NCBI RefSeq assembly: GCF_001005085.2
Contig: NZ_LBMU02000011.1
Coordinates: 57,073-121,072 of the forward strand
Direction: 5' to 3'
Length of the DNA stretch: 64,000 nt
Source of the DNA: Streptomyces humi
GTDB taxonomy: Bacteria; Actinomycetota; Actinomycetes; Streptomycetales; Streptomycetaceae
In this document: in pieces, positions 50,083 to 58,091 of the stretch
Layout: every line of letters begins with the position of its first letter
Numbering within the stretch: the stretch's first letter is position 1
Translations under genes and position numbers: made by a program
Notes under the pieces: model-generated
The model's database searches: none
Told to the model about the DNA's origin: nothing
What the model saw: the letters and a program-made list of their open reading frames with translations, nothing else

Positions 50083-51339
50083 ATGCAAGACGTACAGAAG
50101 TGGGCCGAGAGCCTGCCGCGAGTGCTGCGGCGGCATCGGGACCCGGTGGTCGTCCAGACGCTGCGATCGGCCACCGCGGCCACGATCGCCTACGTCGTCG
50201 CGCTCCGCCTGAGTCCGGAACCGGCGCCCCTCACCGCCCCCCTGACCGCGCTGCTGGTCGTGCAGGTCACCCTCTACGCCACGCTGACCAACGGTTTCCG
50301 CCGGGTGAACGCCGTGGTGGCCGGTGTGCTGGTCGCCATCGCCTTCAGCCAGTTGGTCGGGCTGACCTGGTGGAGCCTCGCGCTGCTGATCGTGGCCTCG
50401 CTGGGGGTGGGGCACCTGGTGCGCGTCGACGAGTACATCCCCGAGGTGGCGATCAGCGCCATGCTGGTGCTCGGGGTCACCACGATCAGCAGTACGGCCT
50501 GGGCGCGGATCGTGGAGACCCTGATCGGCGCGGTCGTCGGCATGGCCTGCAACCTGCTGCTCCCACCCCCGGTGTGGGTGGACGAGGCCGGTGAGTCCAT
50601 CGAGGGGCTGGCCCGCCGGCTGCGGCAGCTGATGCTGCGCATGGGCGACGAGGCGGCGGAACTCACCCCGTGGCAGCGGGCCGCCGAACGGCTGCACGAG
50701 GCCCGTCGGCTCGACCACGCGATCGTGGAGGTGGACGCGGCGCTGCGGCAGGCCGAGGACAGTCTGCGGCTCAATCCACGGGTCAGGGAGGGCCTGCTGC
50801 ACCGGGTGGTGCTGCGCACCGGCCTGGACACCCTGGAGATCTGCACGGTCGTGCTGCGTGTGCTGGCCCGGACCTTCACCGACCTGGCCAAGGCGCGTGA
50901 ACCCGAACCGCTGTTCGCGTCGGACGCGGGGGTGGTCGTGGAGCAGTTGCTGTCCCAGATCGCCGACGCCGTGGTCAGCTTCGCGGTGCTGGTGACGACC
51001 AGCATCAGCGAGAACGCGGAGTCGGCCGAGGCCCGGCTGGCCGCCGAGCTGCACACCGCGACGGGCACCCGTGACAAGCTCGCCGAACTGCTCCGGGACG
51101 AGATCCGCACCGACGACCGCGACTGGCAGCTGCTCGGTGCCGTGCTGACCGAGGTGAACCGGATGATCGACGAGCTGGACACCGAGCACCGCACCCGACG
51201 GCTGCTGGAGGAGCTGGACCGGGTCTCCAGCGAGCAGCGCGCCAAGCGGCCGCCGTGGCTGACCTGGCTGCGGGAGCGGGTGGGCGTGCCGGAGCAGCTG
51301 CGCCGGAACCGGGGCGGGGGCCCGGGGCGTTCTCTGTGA
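50083..51339 (+). CDS. FUSC/aromatic acid exporter-family membrane protein
   Basis: A 418-residue protein. Residues about 20-160 form six helices (TAATIAYVVALRL, TALLVVQVTLYATLTNGFRR, GVLVAIAFSQLVGL and so on), the FUSC/ArAE domain; the rest is a helical cytosolic part with coiled-coil character and a basic tail. Members export aromatic acids or are uncharacterised. ATG at 50083 follows CAAGGG closely; upstream GTG codons in frame are possible. A 15-bp minisatellite starts right after the stop. Confidence 0.85.
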   Translation: MQDVQKWAESLPRVLRRHRDPVVVQTLRSATAATIAYVVALRLSPEPAPLTAPLTALLVVQVTLYATLTNGFRRVNAVVAGVLVAIAFSQLVGLTWWSLALLIVASLGVGHLVRVDEYIPEVAISAMLVLGVTTISSTAWARIVETLIGAVVGMACNLLLPPPVWVDEAGESIEGLARRLRQLMLRMGDEAAELTPWQRAAERLHEARRLDHAIVEVDAALRQAEDSLRLNPRVREGLLHRVVLRTGLDTLEICTVVLRVLARTFTDLAKAREPEPLFASDAGVVVEQLLSQIADAVVSFAVLVTTSISENAESAEARLAAELHTATGTRDKLAELLRDEIRTDDRDWQLLGAVLTEVNRMIDELDTEHRTRRLLEELDRVSSEQRAKRPPWLTWLRERVGVPEQLRRNRGGGPGRSL

Positions 51340-51341
51340 AG

Positions 51342-51515
51342 GACGGGAAGGCACGGGACCGGGATGCACTGGCCGGGAAGGCACGGCGCGGGATGTGCTG
51401 GACGGGAAGGTACGCGACGGGAATGTGCGCGACGGGAAGGCACGGGACGGGAAGGTGCGCGACGGGAAGGCACGGGACGGGAAGGTGCGCGACGGGAATG
51501 TGCGGGACGGGGAAG
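51342..51515. repeat. 15-bp tandem repeat, about twelve units
   Basis: Tandem copies of GACGGGAAGGCACGG and GACGGGAAGGTGCGC, partly alternating in a 30-bp higher-order pattern, with decayed units at the left end. It runs from the exporter stop to the next gene and is in frame with it: read in that frame it encodes DGKVR/DGKAR/DGNVR pentapeptides from a GTG at 51395 into the gene. Confidence 0.9.
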
Positions 51516-51526
51516 GGGGCACGCCG

Positions 51527-52591
51527 ATGACCGACACGGCGGTGCGGATCGTCGGGAACACGCTGCGGCTGCCCGGCGGCGCGGCGGTGCGGTTCGTCCG
51601 CACGCTGCGGCTGCCGGAGACGGGCACGCACGCGCTGCCGCCGGGGCTCGGCGAGTTCCCGGTCCGGCGGGTGGCGGACTACCCGGACACGGCTCCCGCC
51701 GAGTGGCGGGCGCGGGGCGGTGTGATGCTGCCGGTGTATCTGCGCGAGGCGATGTGGCTGAGCTTCGCGGGTTCGGCGCGGCCGACGGCGCTTCAGGTCG
51801 GCGTGGGCAAGGTGTGCGCGGTGTCCGGCAAGCCGTGGAGCGACCGGCTCTCGCAGCGGCCGCAGAACTATCTGGTACTCCCCCGGCAGCCGTGGCTGGA
51901 CGGCATCAACTCCGGGAACGGCACGGTCCGCCAGTTCGTTTCGGTGCCGCTCGGTCTGGGCGCGACGGTCGAGGGGCAGGTGACCGGCGAGGAGGTGTGG
52001 GGCGGGGTGCAGCTCCAGTCCTTCCCGCTGTCCGAGGAGGCGCTCGCCGAGCACCACCGGCAGGAGCGGTTGCGGCGGGAGCGGCTGGGCCGGCAGCGGA
52101 TGCGCGGTTCACGGTCGGCCGGCGGGTTCGGCGCGGCACCGCCGATGATGTCCGCGGCCCCCGCGGCCCCCGCGGCGTCCGCGGCGCCCGCGCCCGGCGC
52201 CGCGCCCTCCCCGAGGATGGGTCTCGGCGTCGGCGGCTCGATGCGCCAGGAGGTCTACGAGGACGACCGGCCGCTGCGGGACTGGTCCGAGACCCCGGCC
52301 GGCCGGGTCTTCGTGCACCTGGTCACGCCCCCCGAGTGGCGCCGCGTCACGGGCGAGGCGCCCCCGCCGTCGCCGGTGGACCGGGCTGCCTACACCCGCG
52401 CGGGACTGCCCTGGTACGACTACTACGACGAGGACGCCCGGGATCTGGCTCCCACCGACGCCCTGGAGGCGGTGAAGCCGGTCGGCGACTGGCTCGGTGA
52501 GGACCTGGAACCCTGGCAGCAGCCGTCCCCGGAGCAGGTGATCCCGTTGAAGGACCCGCCGGGCAAGCCGGTGGAGGACGGCGACTGGTAG
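51527..52591 (+). CDS. hypothetical protein, not recognised
   Basis: A 354-residue protein of no family I recognise. The N-terminal 170 residues are globular (VMLPVYLREAMWLSFAG, QVGVGKVCAVSGKPWSDRL, QNYLVLPRQPWLDG), followed by a basic helix, an Ala/Pro-rich linker (about 200-235) and a C-terminal part with RDWSETPAGRVFVHLVTPPE and PWYDYYDEDARDL. No signal or membrane helix. ATG at 51527 after GGAAGGGGG is chosen; a GTG at 51395 in frame would add a 44-residue repetitive lead encoded by the minisatellite. Confidence 0.75.
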   Translation: MTDTAVRIVGNTLRLPGGAAVRFVRTLRLPETGTHALPPGLGEFPVRRVADYPDTAPAEWRARGGVMLPVYLREAMWLSFAGSARPTALQVGVGKVCAVSGKPWSDRLSQRPQNYLVLPRQPWLDGINSGNGTVRQFVSVPLGLGATVEGQVTGEEVWGGVQLQSFPLSEEALAEHHRQERLRRERLGRQRMRGSRSAGGFGAAPPMMSAAPAAPAASAAPAPGAAPSPRMGLGVGGSMRQEVYEDDRPLRDWSETPAGRVFVHLVTPPEWRRVTGEAPPPSPVDRAAYTRAGLPWYDYYDEDARDLAPTDALEAVKPVGDWLGEDLEPWQQPSPEQVIPLKDPPGKPVEDGDW

Positions 52592-52610
52592 CCCCTGACA
52601 CCCGATCGCA

Positions 52611-52625
52611 TTGCGGCATGCGCAA
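52611..52625. promoter_or_regulatory. TTGCG/CGCAA inverted repeat before the lactonase
   Basis: TTGCG GCATG CGCAA, with more TTGC motifs just downstream (GTTGCCG at 52631 and TTGCGTC at 52641). It lies 87 bp before the lactonase ATG and is the most regular element of that 120-bp gap, so it may be an operator. The binding protein is unknown. Confidence 0.4.
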
Positions 52626-52711
52626 CGCTCGTTGCCGTTCTTGCGTCAGGCCGCCGGTACACGTCAAGGTTGCCGTGACGACCGAGGCGACCGACGACCT
52701 GAGGTGCGGGC

Positions 52712-53914
52712 ATGGGCAGTGGTACGGAAGTGACGGGCGGCGGCTGGAGCAGGCGCCGGTTCGTCGGCGCGCTGGCGGGCGCCGCGGCGGTGGTGGCGGT
52801 CCCGGCACCGGCCGCGCCGCCCGCGGATGCGCCCCGCACCGCACCGCGGCCGGCGGCGAAGTCCCCGGCGAAACCGGCTTCCGGTCCCCGCCGGCTCTAC
52901 CTCGGCACCTACACCTCGGTGGCCGGCGGCGGCACCGGCATCGGCCTCGCCGACTACGACCCGGCGACCGGCGAGATCACCGGCACCGGCACGCTCACCG
53001 GCGTCACCGACCCGTCGTACCTGGCCGTCCACCCGGACGGGCGCACGCTGTACGCCGTGAACGAGCACGCGGCCGGGAGCGTCACCGCAGTCCGGCTCGC
53101 GGACCGGAAGGTCCTCGGCAGCCGCGGCACGGGCGGGGCGGGCCCCTGCCATCTCTCGGTGCATCCCACCGGCCGCTGGCTGCTGAGCGCCAACTACACC
53201 TCGGGCAGCGTGGCCGTGCACCCGATCGACGCCACGGGTGCCCTCGGTGAGCGCACGGCGCTGGTCACGCACTCCAGCCCGGCGCCCGGACCCGGCCAGC
53301 AGGGCCCGCACGCCCACCAGTTCGTCACCAGCCCGGACGGCGGTCACGTCCTCGCCGTCGACCTCGGCACGGACACCGTCTACACCTACCGCCTCGACCT
53401 CGCGAAGGGCACCCTCACCGAGCTCTCGCAGGCACACACCAAACCGGGGGCGGGTCCGCGCCATCTGACGTTCCACCCGGGCGGGCGGTACGCGTACCTG
53501 GCCGACGAGGTGGACGACACGGTCACCGTGTGCGGGTACGACCCGGCCACCGGAAGGCTCACCGTCGGCGAGCCGCAGTCCACCGGCAGCAGGGCGGGCA
53601 CCACCAACTACCCGGCCCAGATCCTGGTCACCGCGGACGGCTCCTACGCCTACCTCGCCAACCGCGGCGACAACACGCTGGCCAGGTACCAGATCGAGGC
53701 CGACGGGGCCCGGTTGCGGCTGCTGGACACGGTGCCGGTGCACGGGGACTTCCCCCGGCAGATCGCCTTCTCCCCGGACGGCGGGCTGCTGTTCGCCGCC
53801 AACCAGCGGTCCGGCACCGTGAGCGTCTTCACCGTCGACGCGGCCGACGGTGAACTCCGGCTCGCCGGCGAGCCGTTCGCGTCACCGGTCGCCGTCTGCG
53901 CGCTGCCGCTGTAG
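52712..53914 (+). CDS. Tat-exported lactonase (7-bladed beta-propeller)
   Basis: A 400-residue protein. Twin-arginine signal: WSRRRFVGAL (12-21) then a hydrophobic run and PAPAAPP, with export through Tat. The rest is a 6-phosphogluconolactonase-type (YbhE/3-carboxymuconate cyclase) propeller, with repeats such as DPSYLAVHPDGRTLYAVNE and GPRHLTFHPGGRYAYLADE. The real substrate outside the cell is unlikely to be 6-phosphogluconolactone. GAGGTG precedes the ATG. Its last 33 bases overlap the convergent DUF2470 gene. Confidence 0.9.
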   Translation: MGSGTEVTGGGWSRRRFVGALAGAAAVVAVPAPAAPPADAPRTAPRPAAKSPAKPASGPRRLYLGTYTSVAGGGTGIGLADYDPATGEITGTGTLTGVTDPSYLAVHPDGRTLYAVNEHAAGSVTAVRLADRKVLGSRGTGGAGPCHLSVHPTGRWLLSANYTSGSVAVHPIDATGALGERTALVTHSSPAPGPGQQGPHAHQFVTSPDGGHVLAVDLGTDTVYTYRLDLAKGTLTELSQAHTKPGAGPRHLTFHPGGRYAYLADEVDDTVTVCGYDPATGRLTVGEPQSTGSRAGTTNYPAQILVTADGSYAYLANRGDNTLARYQIEADGARLRLLDTVPVHGDFPRQIAFSPDGGLLFAANQRSGTVSVFTVDAADGELRLAGEPFASPVAVCALPL

Positions 53915-54610
53915 CGACCGCGGGCAGGACGCGGCGGCGGCCTGGGCCAGCAGGACGTGCACCCGCTCGGCGAGTTCGGCGACGCCGTCGGCGGGCGCGT
54001 GGAAGGTGAGCCGTACGTCGCCGTGGGCGCGGGCGCGTTCGATGCGCAGGGTCAGCCCGTGCCGGTCGACGGCCAGAGGCTGGACGCGGGTGGCGGCGTG
54101 CAGGCTCTCCGGCTCGACGAGCCGGGTGAGCCGCTCGACGGCGTCCGGGTGGGCGTCGGCGAGGTGGGTCAGCAGACCGGCCTCGGCGCCGGCCAGCGGG
54201 TCGGGGCGCGCGGCGGCGAACTCGTCGAGGTCGACGACCACCGCGCCGGAGGGCCGGCGCAGCACCACCCGGGTGGGGTGGAAGACGAGGTGCTCGTCGA
54301 TGGGGGCGAACCAGCCCGCCATCCAGAGCCGGGCCCGGATCCGGCCCCGCACCGGGACGGGCGCGACGTCGGCGAACTCCAGCACCGCGGCCGGCTCGCC
54401 GCGCGGGGCGCAGATCGCCGCCGTGAGCAGGGCGCTGTCCTCGGGCACGTGCAGCAGCACCCGGCCGTCGTCGGCGACGGCGTGCGCGCCGACGAACTCC
54501 TCGCGCCCACCGTCCGCGGTCACCATGCACGACCACGCGACGGCGAGCAGGGACCGGGCCTGCTCCGCCGCACCGGGTCCGGCCGCCCAGGCTGCCTGTT
54601 CGTCACCCAT
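53882..54610 (-). CDS. DUF2470/split-barrel protein, HugZ-like, iron regulated
   Basis: A 242-residue protein with an N-terminal FMN-binding-like split barrel (about 20-130) and a C-terminal DUF2470 domain starting GLLTHLADAHPDAVERL. This two-domain order is that of HugZ-type haem oxygenases and related haem-binding proteins. A near-consensus iron box lies 12 bp upstream of the start, so iron limitation should induce it. GGAGG is 7 bases before the ATG. Haem binding is inference; catalytic residues are not diagnosable here. Confidence 0.8.
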   Translation of the reverse strand: MGDEQAAWAAGPGAAEQARSLLAVAWSCMVTADGGREEFVGAHAVADDGRVLLHVPEDSALLTAAICAPRGEPAAVLEFADVAPVPVRGRIRARLWMAGWFAPIDEHLVFHPTRVVLRRPSGAVVVDLDEFAAARPDPLAGAEAGLLTHLADAHPDAVERLTRLVEPESLHAATRVQPLAVDRHGLTLRIERARAHGDVRLTFHAPADGVAELAERVHVLLAQAAAASCPRSLQRQRADGDR

Positions 54611-54622
54611 CCCGAAACCTCC

Positions 54623-54641
54623 TTAGGTAAGCCTCACCTAA
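54623..54641. promoter_or_regulatory. iron box (DmdR/IdeR-type operator)
   Basis: TTAGGTAAGCCTCACCTAA matches the 19-bp DtxR/IdeR/DmdR consensus TTAGGTTAGGCTCACCTAA at 17 of 19 positions. It lies 12 bp before the DUF2470 gene start, overlapping its likely promoter, so iron-loaded DmdR would repress. Confidence 0.9.
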
Positions 54642-54733
54642 CCTATCGAAGATCCAGGGGTACGCCAAGCACACGGCGCGTCACGCGCACGACGGACAAG
54701 GGCAAGGAAGCCGACCGCGGGGGGCAGGGCACA

Positions 54734-54840
54734 AGGATCAGGGCGCGAGGGCCAAGGCGCGGGATCAGGACGCGGGATCAGGACGCGAGGGCCAAGAGGG
54801 CGCAAGGTCAGGGCGCGAGGGTCAGGGCGCGAGGGTCAGG
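54734..54840. repeat. degenerate 13-14-bp tandem repeat
   Basis: About eight copies of GGATCAGGGCGCGA or GGGTCAGGGCGCGA, some with one base changed, ending exactly at the stop codon of the TetR gene. The last units enter the coding end only by a few bases. The rest of 54642-54733 is plain gene-free sequence. Confidence 0.8.
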
Positions 54841-55441
54841 AGAGGACGCCCAGCAGGGCCCGCGCGCAGAGGTCCCGCACCTGCTCCCGCGTCAGTTCCT
54901 CGGTGCGCAGCCACTCCAGGCAGACGTGCGTGGTGAAGGCGAGCCAGCCGCGCACCGCGAGGCGGGTGTCGGGGCGCCGGTCGAGAGCGGGACCGAACTC
55001 CGGGTCCGCGGCCAGGGCGGCGAGGATCTGACGCTCCTGCGCGGCCTGCGCCCGCCGGTAGACCCGGCGCACGGCCTGGTCCCCGGAGGCCTCGGCGCGG
55101 TGGAAGGCGCGGAAGCCGTGGGCGTGCCCGTGGACGTACTCGAGGTAGACGTCGAGACCGGCGGTGAGCTGCTCGCGGGCGGGGACACCGGGCTCGGCCG
55201 CCGTCATCCGCAGCATCCGCTCACTCTCTCGCTCCACCACGGCCGCGAAGAAATCATGCTTCGTCGGAAAATAGTGGTACAGCAGCCCCCGGGAGACACC
55301 CGCGATCTCGGCGACCTGCTCGATCCACACGTCGGCGTACGGGCTCTCGGAGAAGAGCCTGGCCCCGACCGAGAGGAGTTGCTCACGGCGCTCCGCGGTG
55401 CTCAGTCTGCGGCGGCTGCGCTCACCCTGGTTCGCGACCAT
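54836..55441 (-). CDS. TetR-family regulator
   Basis: A 201-residue TetR protein. DNA-binding domain: ERREQLLSVGARLFSESPYA, VWIEQVAEIAGVSRGLLYHY, FPTKHDFFAAVV. The ligand domain resembles regulators that sit next to CYP102-type P450s and long-chain fatty-acid enzymes. It is divergent from the P450 gene across a 108-bp gap holding GGTTCAA/TTGAACC sites. Start ATG 55441 has the dyad close upstream. Probable inducer: a fatty acid or similar P450 substrate. Confidence 0.9.
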   Translation of the reverse strand: MVANQGERSRRRLSTAERREQLLSVGARLFSESPYADVWIEQVAEIAGVSRGLLYHYFPTKHDFFAAVVERESERMLRMTAAEPGVPAREQLTAGLDVYLEYVHGHAHGFRAFHRAEASGDQAVRRVYRRAQAAQERQILAALAADPEFGPALDRRPDTRLAVRGWLAFTTHVCLEWLRTEELTREQVRDLCARALLGVLS

Positions 55442-55462
55442 GTCCGCACTTTACTTGACGCC

Positions 55463-55502
55463 GGTTCAACAACGGGTCGAGACTGAAAGCGCTTATTGAA
55501 CC
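55463..55502. promoter_or_regulatory. GGTTCAA/TTGAACC dyad, probable TetR operator
   Basis: GGTTCAA (55463-55469) and TTGAACC (55496-55502) form an inverted repeat with a 26-bp centre, between the divergent TetR and P450 genes. A second weaker dyad TTGACGCCGGTTCAA overlaps the left arm (55455-55469). Two operator sites, one per gene, is the simplest reading. Confidence 0.6.
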
Positions 55503-55549
55503 CACGTACAACTAGCTCAACCTGCCGCAGCATCGAGGGAGATCGCGTC

Positions 55550-57088
55550 ATGGCGGAGACGGTCACGCAGCCGGGGGCGGGGGCGGACGGCCCGCTGCCG
55601 AAGGGGTTCCGGGGCGCCGAGCAGGGCTGGCCCGAACTGCACCGGATACCGCACCCGCCGCGTCGGCTGCCGCTCCTCGGCGACGTCCTGGGCGTCGACC
55701 GGCGCACCCCCGTGCAGGACTCGATGCGGCTGGCCGGGCAGCTGGGCCCGGTCTTCCGGCGCAAGGCGTTCGGCAACGAGTTCGTGTTCGTGTGGGGCGC
55801 CGCGCTCGCCGCCGACATGGCCGACGAGTCCCGGTTCGCCAAGCACGTCGGCCTGGGCGTCGCCAACCTGCGCCCGGTCGCCGGGGACGGACTGTTCACG
55901 GCGTACAACCACGAGCCGAACTGGCAGCTCGCGCACGACGTCCTCGCCCCAGGGTTCAGCCGGGAGGCGATGGAGGGCTACCACGCGATGATGGTGTCGG
56001 TGGCGGGCCGGCTGACCGACCACTGGGACCGGGAGGAGGCGGCCGGGCGCTGGGTGGACGTGCCCGGGGACATGACCAAGCTGACCCTGGAGACGATCGC
56101 GCGCACCGGGTTCGGGCACGACTTCGGGTCGTTCGAACGGGACCGGCCGCATCCCTTCGTGACCGCGATGATCGGCACGCTCACCTACGCCCAGCGCCTC
56201 AACAGCGTGCCCTCTCCGCTGGCCCCGCTGCTGCTGCGGCAGGCCTCCCGGCGCAACGCGGCCGACATCGGCTTCCTCAACCGCACGGTCGACGAGCTGG
56301 TCGCCGAGCGGCGCCGCACCGGCCGCGGGGAGGGCGACCTGCTGGACCGGATGCTGGAGACGGCCCACCCGGAGACGGGCGAGCGGCTGTCCGCCGAGAA
56401 CGTCCGCCGCCAGGTGATCACCTTCCTGGTGGCCGGCCACGAGACCACCTCGGGCGCCCTCTCCTTCGCCCTGCACTACCTCGCCCTGCATCCCGGTGTC
56501 GCCGCCCGGGCCGCCGCCGAAGTGGACCGGGTCTGGGGCGACACCCCCGCGCCGGGCTACGACCAGGTGGCCAAGCTGCGCTATCTGCGCCGGGTCCTCG
56601 ACGAGTCGCTGCGGCTGTGGCCGACCGCCCCCGCCTTCGCCCGTGAGGCCCGCCGGGACACCGTGCTCGCCGGCGACCATCCGATGCGCCGGGGCGGCTG
56701 GGCGCTGGTCCTGACCCCGATGCTGCACCGCGACCCGGAGGTGTGGGGCCCGGACGCCGACCGCTTCGACCCGGACCGTTTCGAGGCGAAGGCCGCCCGG
56801 GGCCGGGCCCCGCACACCTTCAAGCCGTTCGGAACGGGCGCCCGCGCCTGCATCGGCCGCCAGTTCGCCCTGCACGAGGCGACCCTGGTCCTCGGTCTGC
56901 TGCTGCGCCGCTACGACCTGACGGCCGACCCCGGCTACCGGCTGACGGTGACCGAACGGCTGACGCTCATGCCGGAGAAGCTGCGGCTGCGACTCGAACG
57001 GCGCCGCCCCGCACCGGCACCGGTGCGGGTGGCGGACATGTCCGGCTCAGCGGACGGCGGCTGTCCAGTGCACGGGACGGGTGACTGA
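55550..57088 (+). CDS. cytochrome P450, CYP102-like haem domain without reductase
   Basis: A 512-residue P450. I-helix AGHETT (295-300), ExxR ESLR (352-355), haem loop FGTGARACIG with Cys434. The sequence lines up with the haem half of the CYP102 fusion in this window (FGxDFGSFERxxPHPFV and FKPFGTGxRACIGRQFALHEAT are shared) but ends 30 residues after the propeller-free C-terminus PEKLRLRLERR, with no FMN/FAD domains. It needs an external reductase. A Cys near the C-terminus (GGCPVHG) is unusual. GAGGGA precedes the ATG. Regulated by the divergent TetR gene. Confidence 0.93.
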   Translation: MAETVTQPGAGADGPLPKGFRGAEQGWPELHRIPHPPRRLPLLGDVLGVDRRTPVQDSMRLAGQLGPVFRRKAFGNEFVFVWGAALAADMADESRFAKHVGLGVANLRPVAGDGLFTAYNHEPNWQLAHDVLAPGFSREAMEGYHAMMVSVAGRLTDHWDREEAAGRWVDVPGDMTKLTLETIARTGFGHDFGSFERDRPHPFVTAMIGTLTYAQRLNSVPSPLAPLLLRQASRRNAADIGFLNRTVDELVAERRRTGRGEGDLLDRMLETAHPETGERLSAENVRRQVITFLVAGHETTSGALSFALHYLALHPGVAARAAAEVDRVWGDTPAPGYDQVAKLRYLRRVLDESLRLWPTAPAFAREARRDTVLAGDHPMRRGGWALVLTPMLHRDPEVWGPDADRFDPDRFEAKAARGRAPHTFKPFGTGARACIGRQFALHEATLVLGLLLRRYDLTADPGYRLTVTERLTLMPEKLRLRLERRRPAPAPVRVADMSGSADGGCPVHGTGD

Positions 57089-57886
57089 CTCCGGCAGCCG
57101 GGTCCCGGCGCTCCCCCGCGCCGCGTCGACCTGCGGCTGGGTCAGGAAGAACGCACCCGTCAGATCCGCGCCGGTGAGGTCGGCGTCCCGCAGGTCGGCC
57201 CCGATCAGGTCCGTGTCGCGCAGGTCGGCGCCGGTGAGGTCGGCGGCGATCAGGTAGGCCCCGCGCAGGCTCGCGCCCCGCAGGTCGGCGCCCCTGAGCC
57301 GGGCTCCCATCAGATCCGCGCCCCGGCGGTCCTTCGTCCGGCCCCGGCTCCGGACGCCCGCGCGGGCCAGCTCACTGGCGCGCAGCAACAGCGCGTTGAC
57401 GGCCTGCCGGTGGGCGGCCACGTCCAGGGCGGCGAGTTCCGCGGGCGTGCCGAGGGCGAGCGCCTCGGTCCTCTCCAGCAGCGCCCCGAGCTCGGCGTGC
57501 ACGGGACGTGCGGCGGGCAGGGCGAGCGCGGCCGTCAGATACCACAGCAGTTCGTGCAGCTGTCGTACGACGGGGAAGGCGTCCACCATCCGGCGGGCGT
57601 GCTCCGGGGAGCCGGTGCGCCAGTCCTGGCCGCCGAAGGTCACCTGGGAGACCCGCTGGCCCGCGCCGAAGCAGTCGTAGACCGTGCAGCCGGCGAACCC
57701 GCGCCCGCGCAGCTCGGTGTGGATCCGGCAGCGGTGGTCACCGCCGAGGTTCCGGCAGGGCGTCCCTGCGGGTTTGGTGACCGCGAAGTCGGCCGAGGCG
57801 GTGAACGGCAGGGCGACACAGCACAGGCCGAAGCAGCGGGAGCAGTCTCCGCGCAGCCGCGACGGTTCGGATATCTGTTCTTGCAT
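57047..57886 (-). CDS. pentapeptide-repeat protein with cysteine-rich N-terminus
   Basis: A 279-residue protein. Residues 14-75 have eight cysteines (DCSRCFGLCC, GTPCRNL, HRCRIH, GCTVYDCFGAG), a pattern for a metal or Fe-S site. A helical middle (about 95-180) precedes 12 or so pentapeptide repeats (A-D-L-x-G type: GADLMGARLRGADLRGAS and on), which form a right-handed beta-helix as in Qnr/MfpA gyrase-protecting proteins. No target is known. Its 3' end overlaps the P450 gene by 42 bp on the opposite strand. Confidence 0.85.
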   Translation of the reverse strand: MQEQISEPSRLRGDCSRCFGLCCVALPFTASADFAVTKPAGTPCRNLGGDHRCRIHTELRGRGFAGCTVYDCFGAGQRVSQVTFGGQDWRTGSPEHARRMVDAFPVVRQLHELLWYLTAALALPAARPVHAELGALLERTEALALGTPAELAALDVAAHRQAVNALLLRASELARAGVRSRGRTKDRRGADLMGARLRGADLRGASLRGAYLIAADLTGADLRDTDLIGADLRDADLTGADLTGAFFLTQPQVDAARGSAGTRLPESVTRPVHWTAAVR

Positions 57887-57895
57887 CGGTCCAGC

Positions 57896-58018
57896 CTACG
57901 GACCTGCGAGGACTTCGACCTCCGCGTTTCTCAGGCGGGCCGCGGCCGCGCCGGGCGGCCGGCCGAACCGCCGCCGGTACTCGCGGCCGAACCGGGAGGC
58001 GCGGCCCGCTGCTGACCG
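57896..58018 (-). pseudogene. AraC C-terminal remnant
   Basis: Reading leftwards from 58018 in one frame to the TAG at 57896-57898 gives an open stretch containing SRFGREYRRRFGRPPGAAAA then RLRN. This is the last helix-turn-helix helix and end of an AraC-family regulator (usual form SQFSREYRRxFGxPP). The rest of the HTH and any start are absent: upstream in frame is Gly/Asp/Arg low complexity. It lies 10 bp before the pentapeptide gene start, on the same strand. Best read as a decayed gene end. Confidence 0.6.
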
Positions 58019-58091
58019 GGCCGCGCCGTCCGGGACCCCGTCCCGTCCGGGCCCCCCGTCCCGTCCGCCCCTCCCGTCCGTCAGTCGTCCG

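Noticed and set aside
51342..51515. CRISPR or IS-terminal repeats
   Set aside because: 15-bp units are contiguous with no spacer and no transposase gene lies near.
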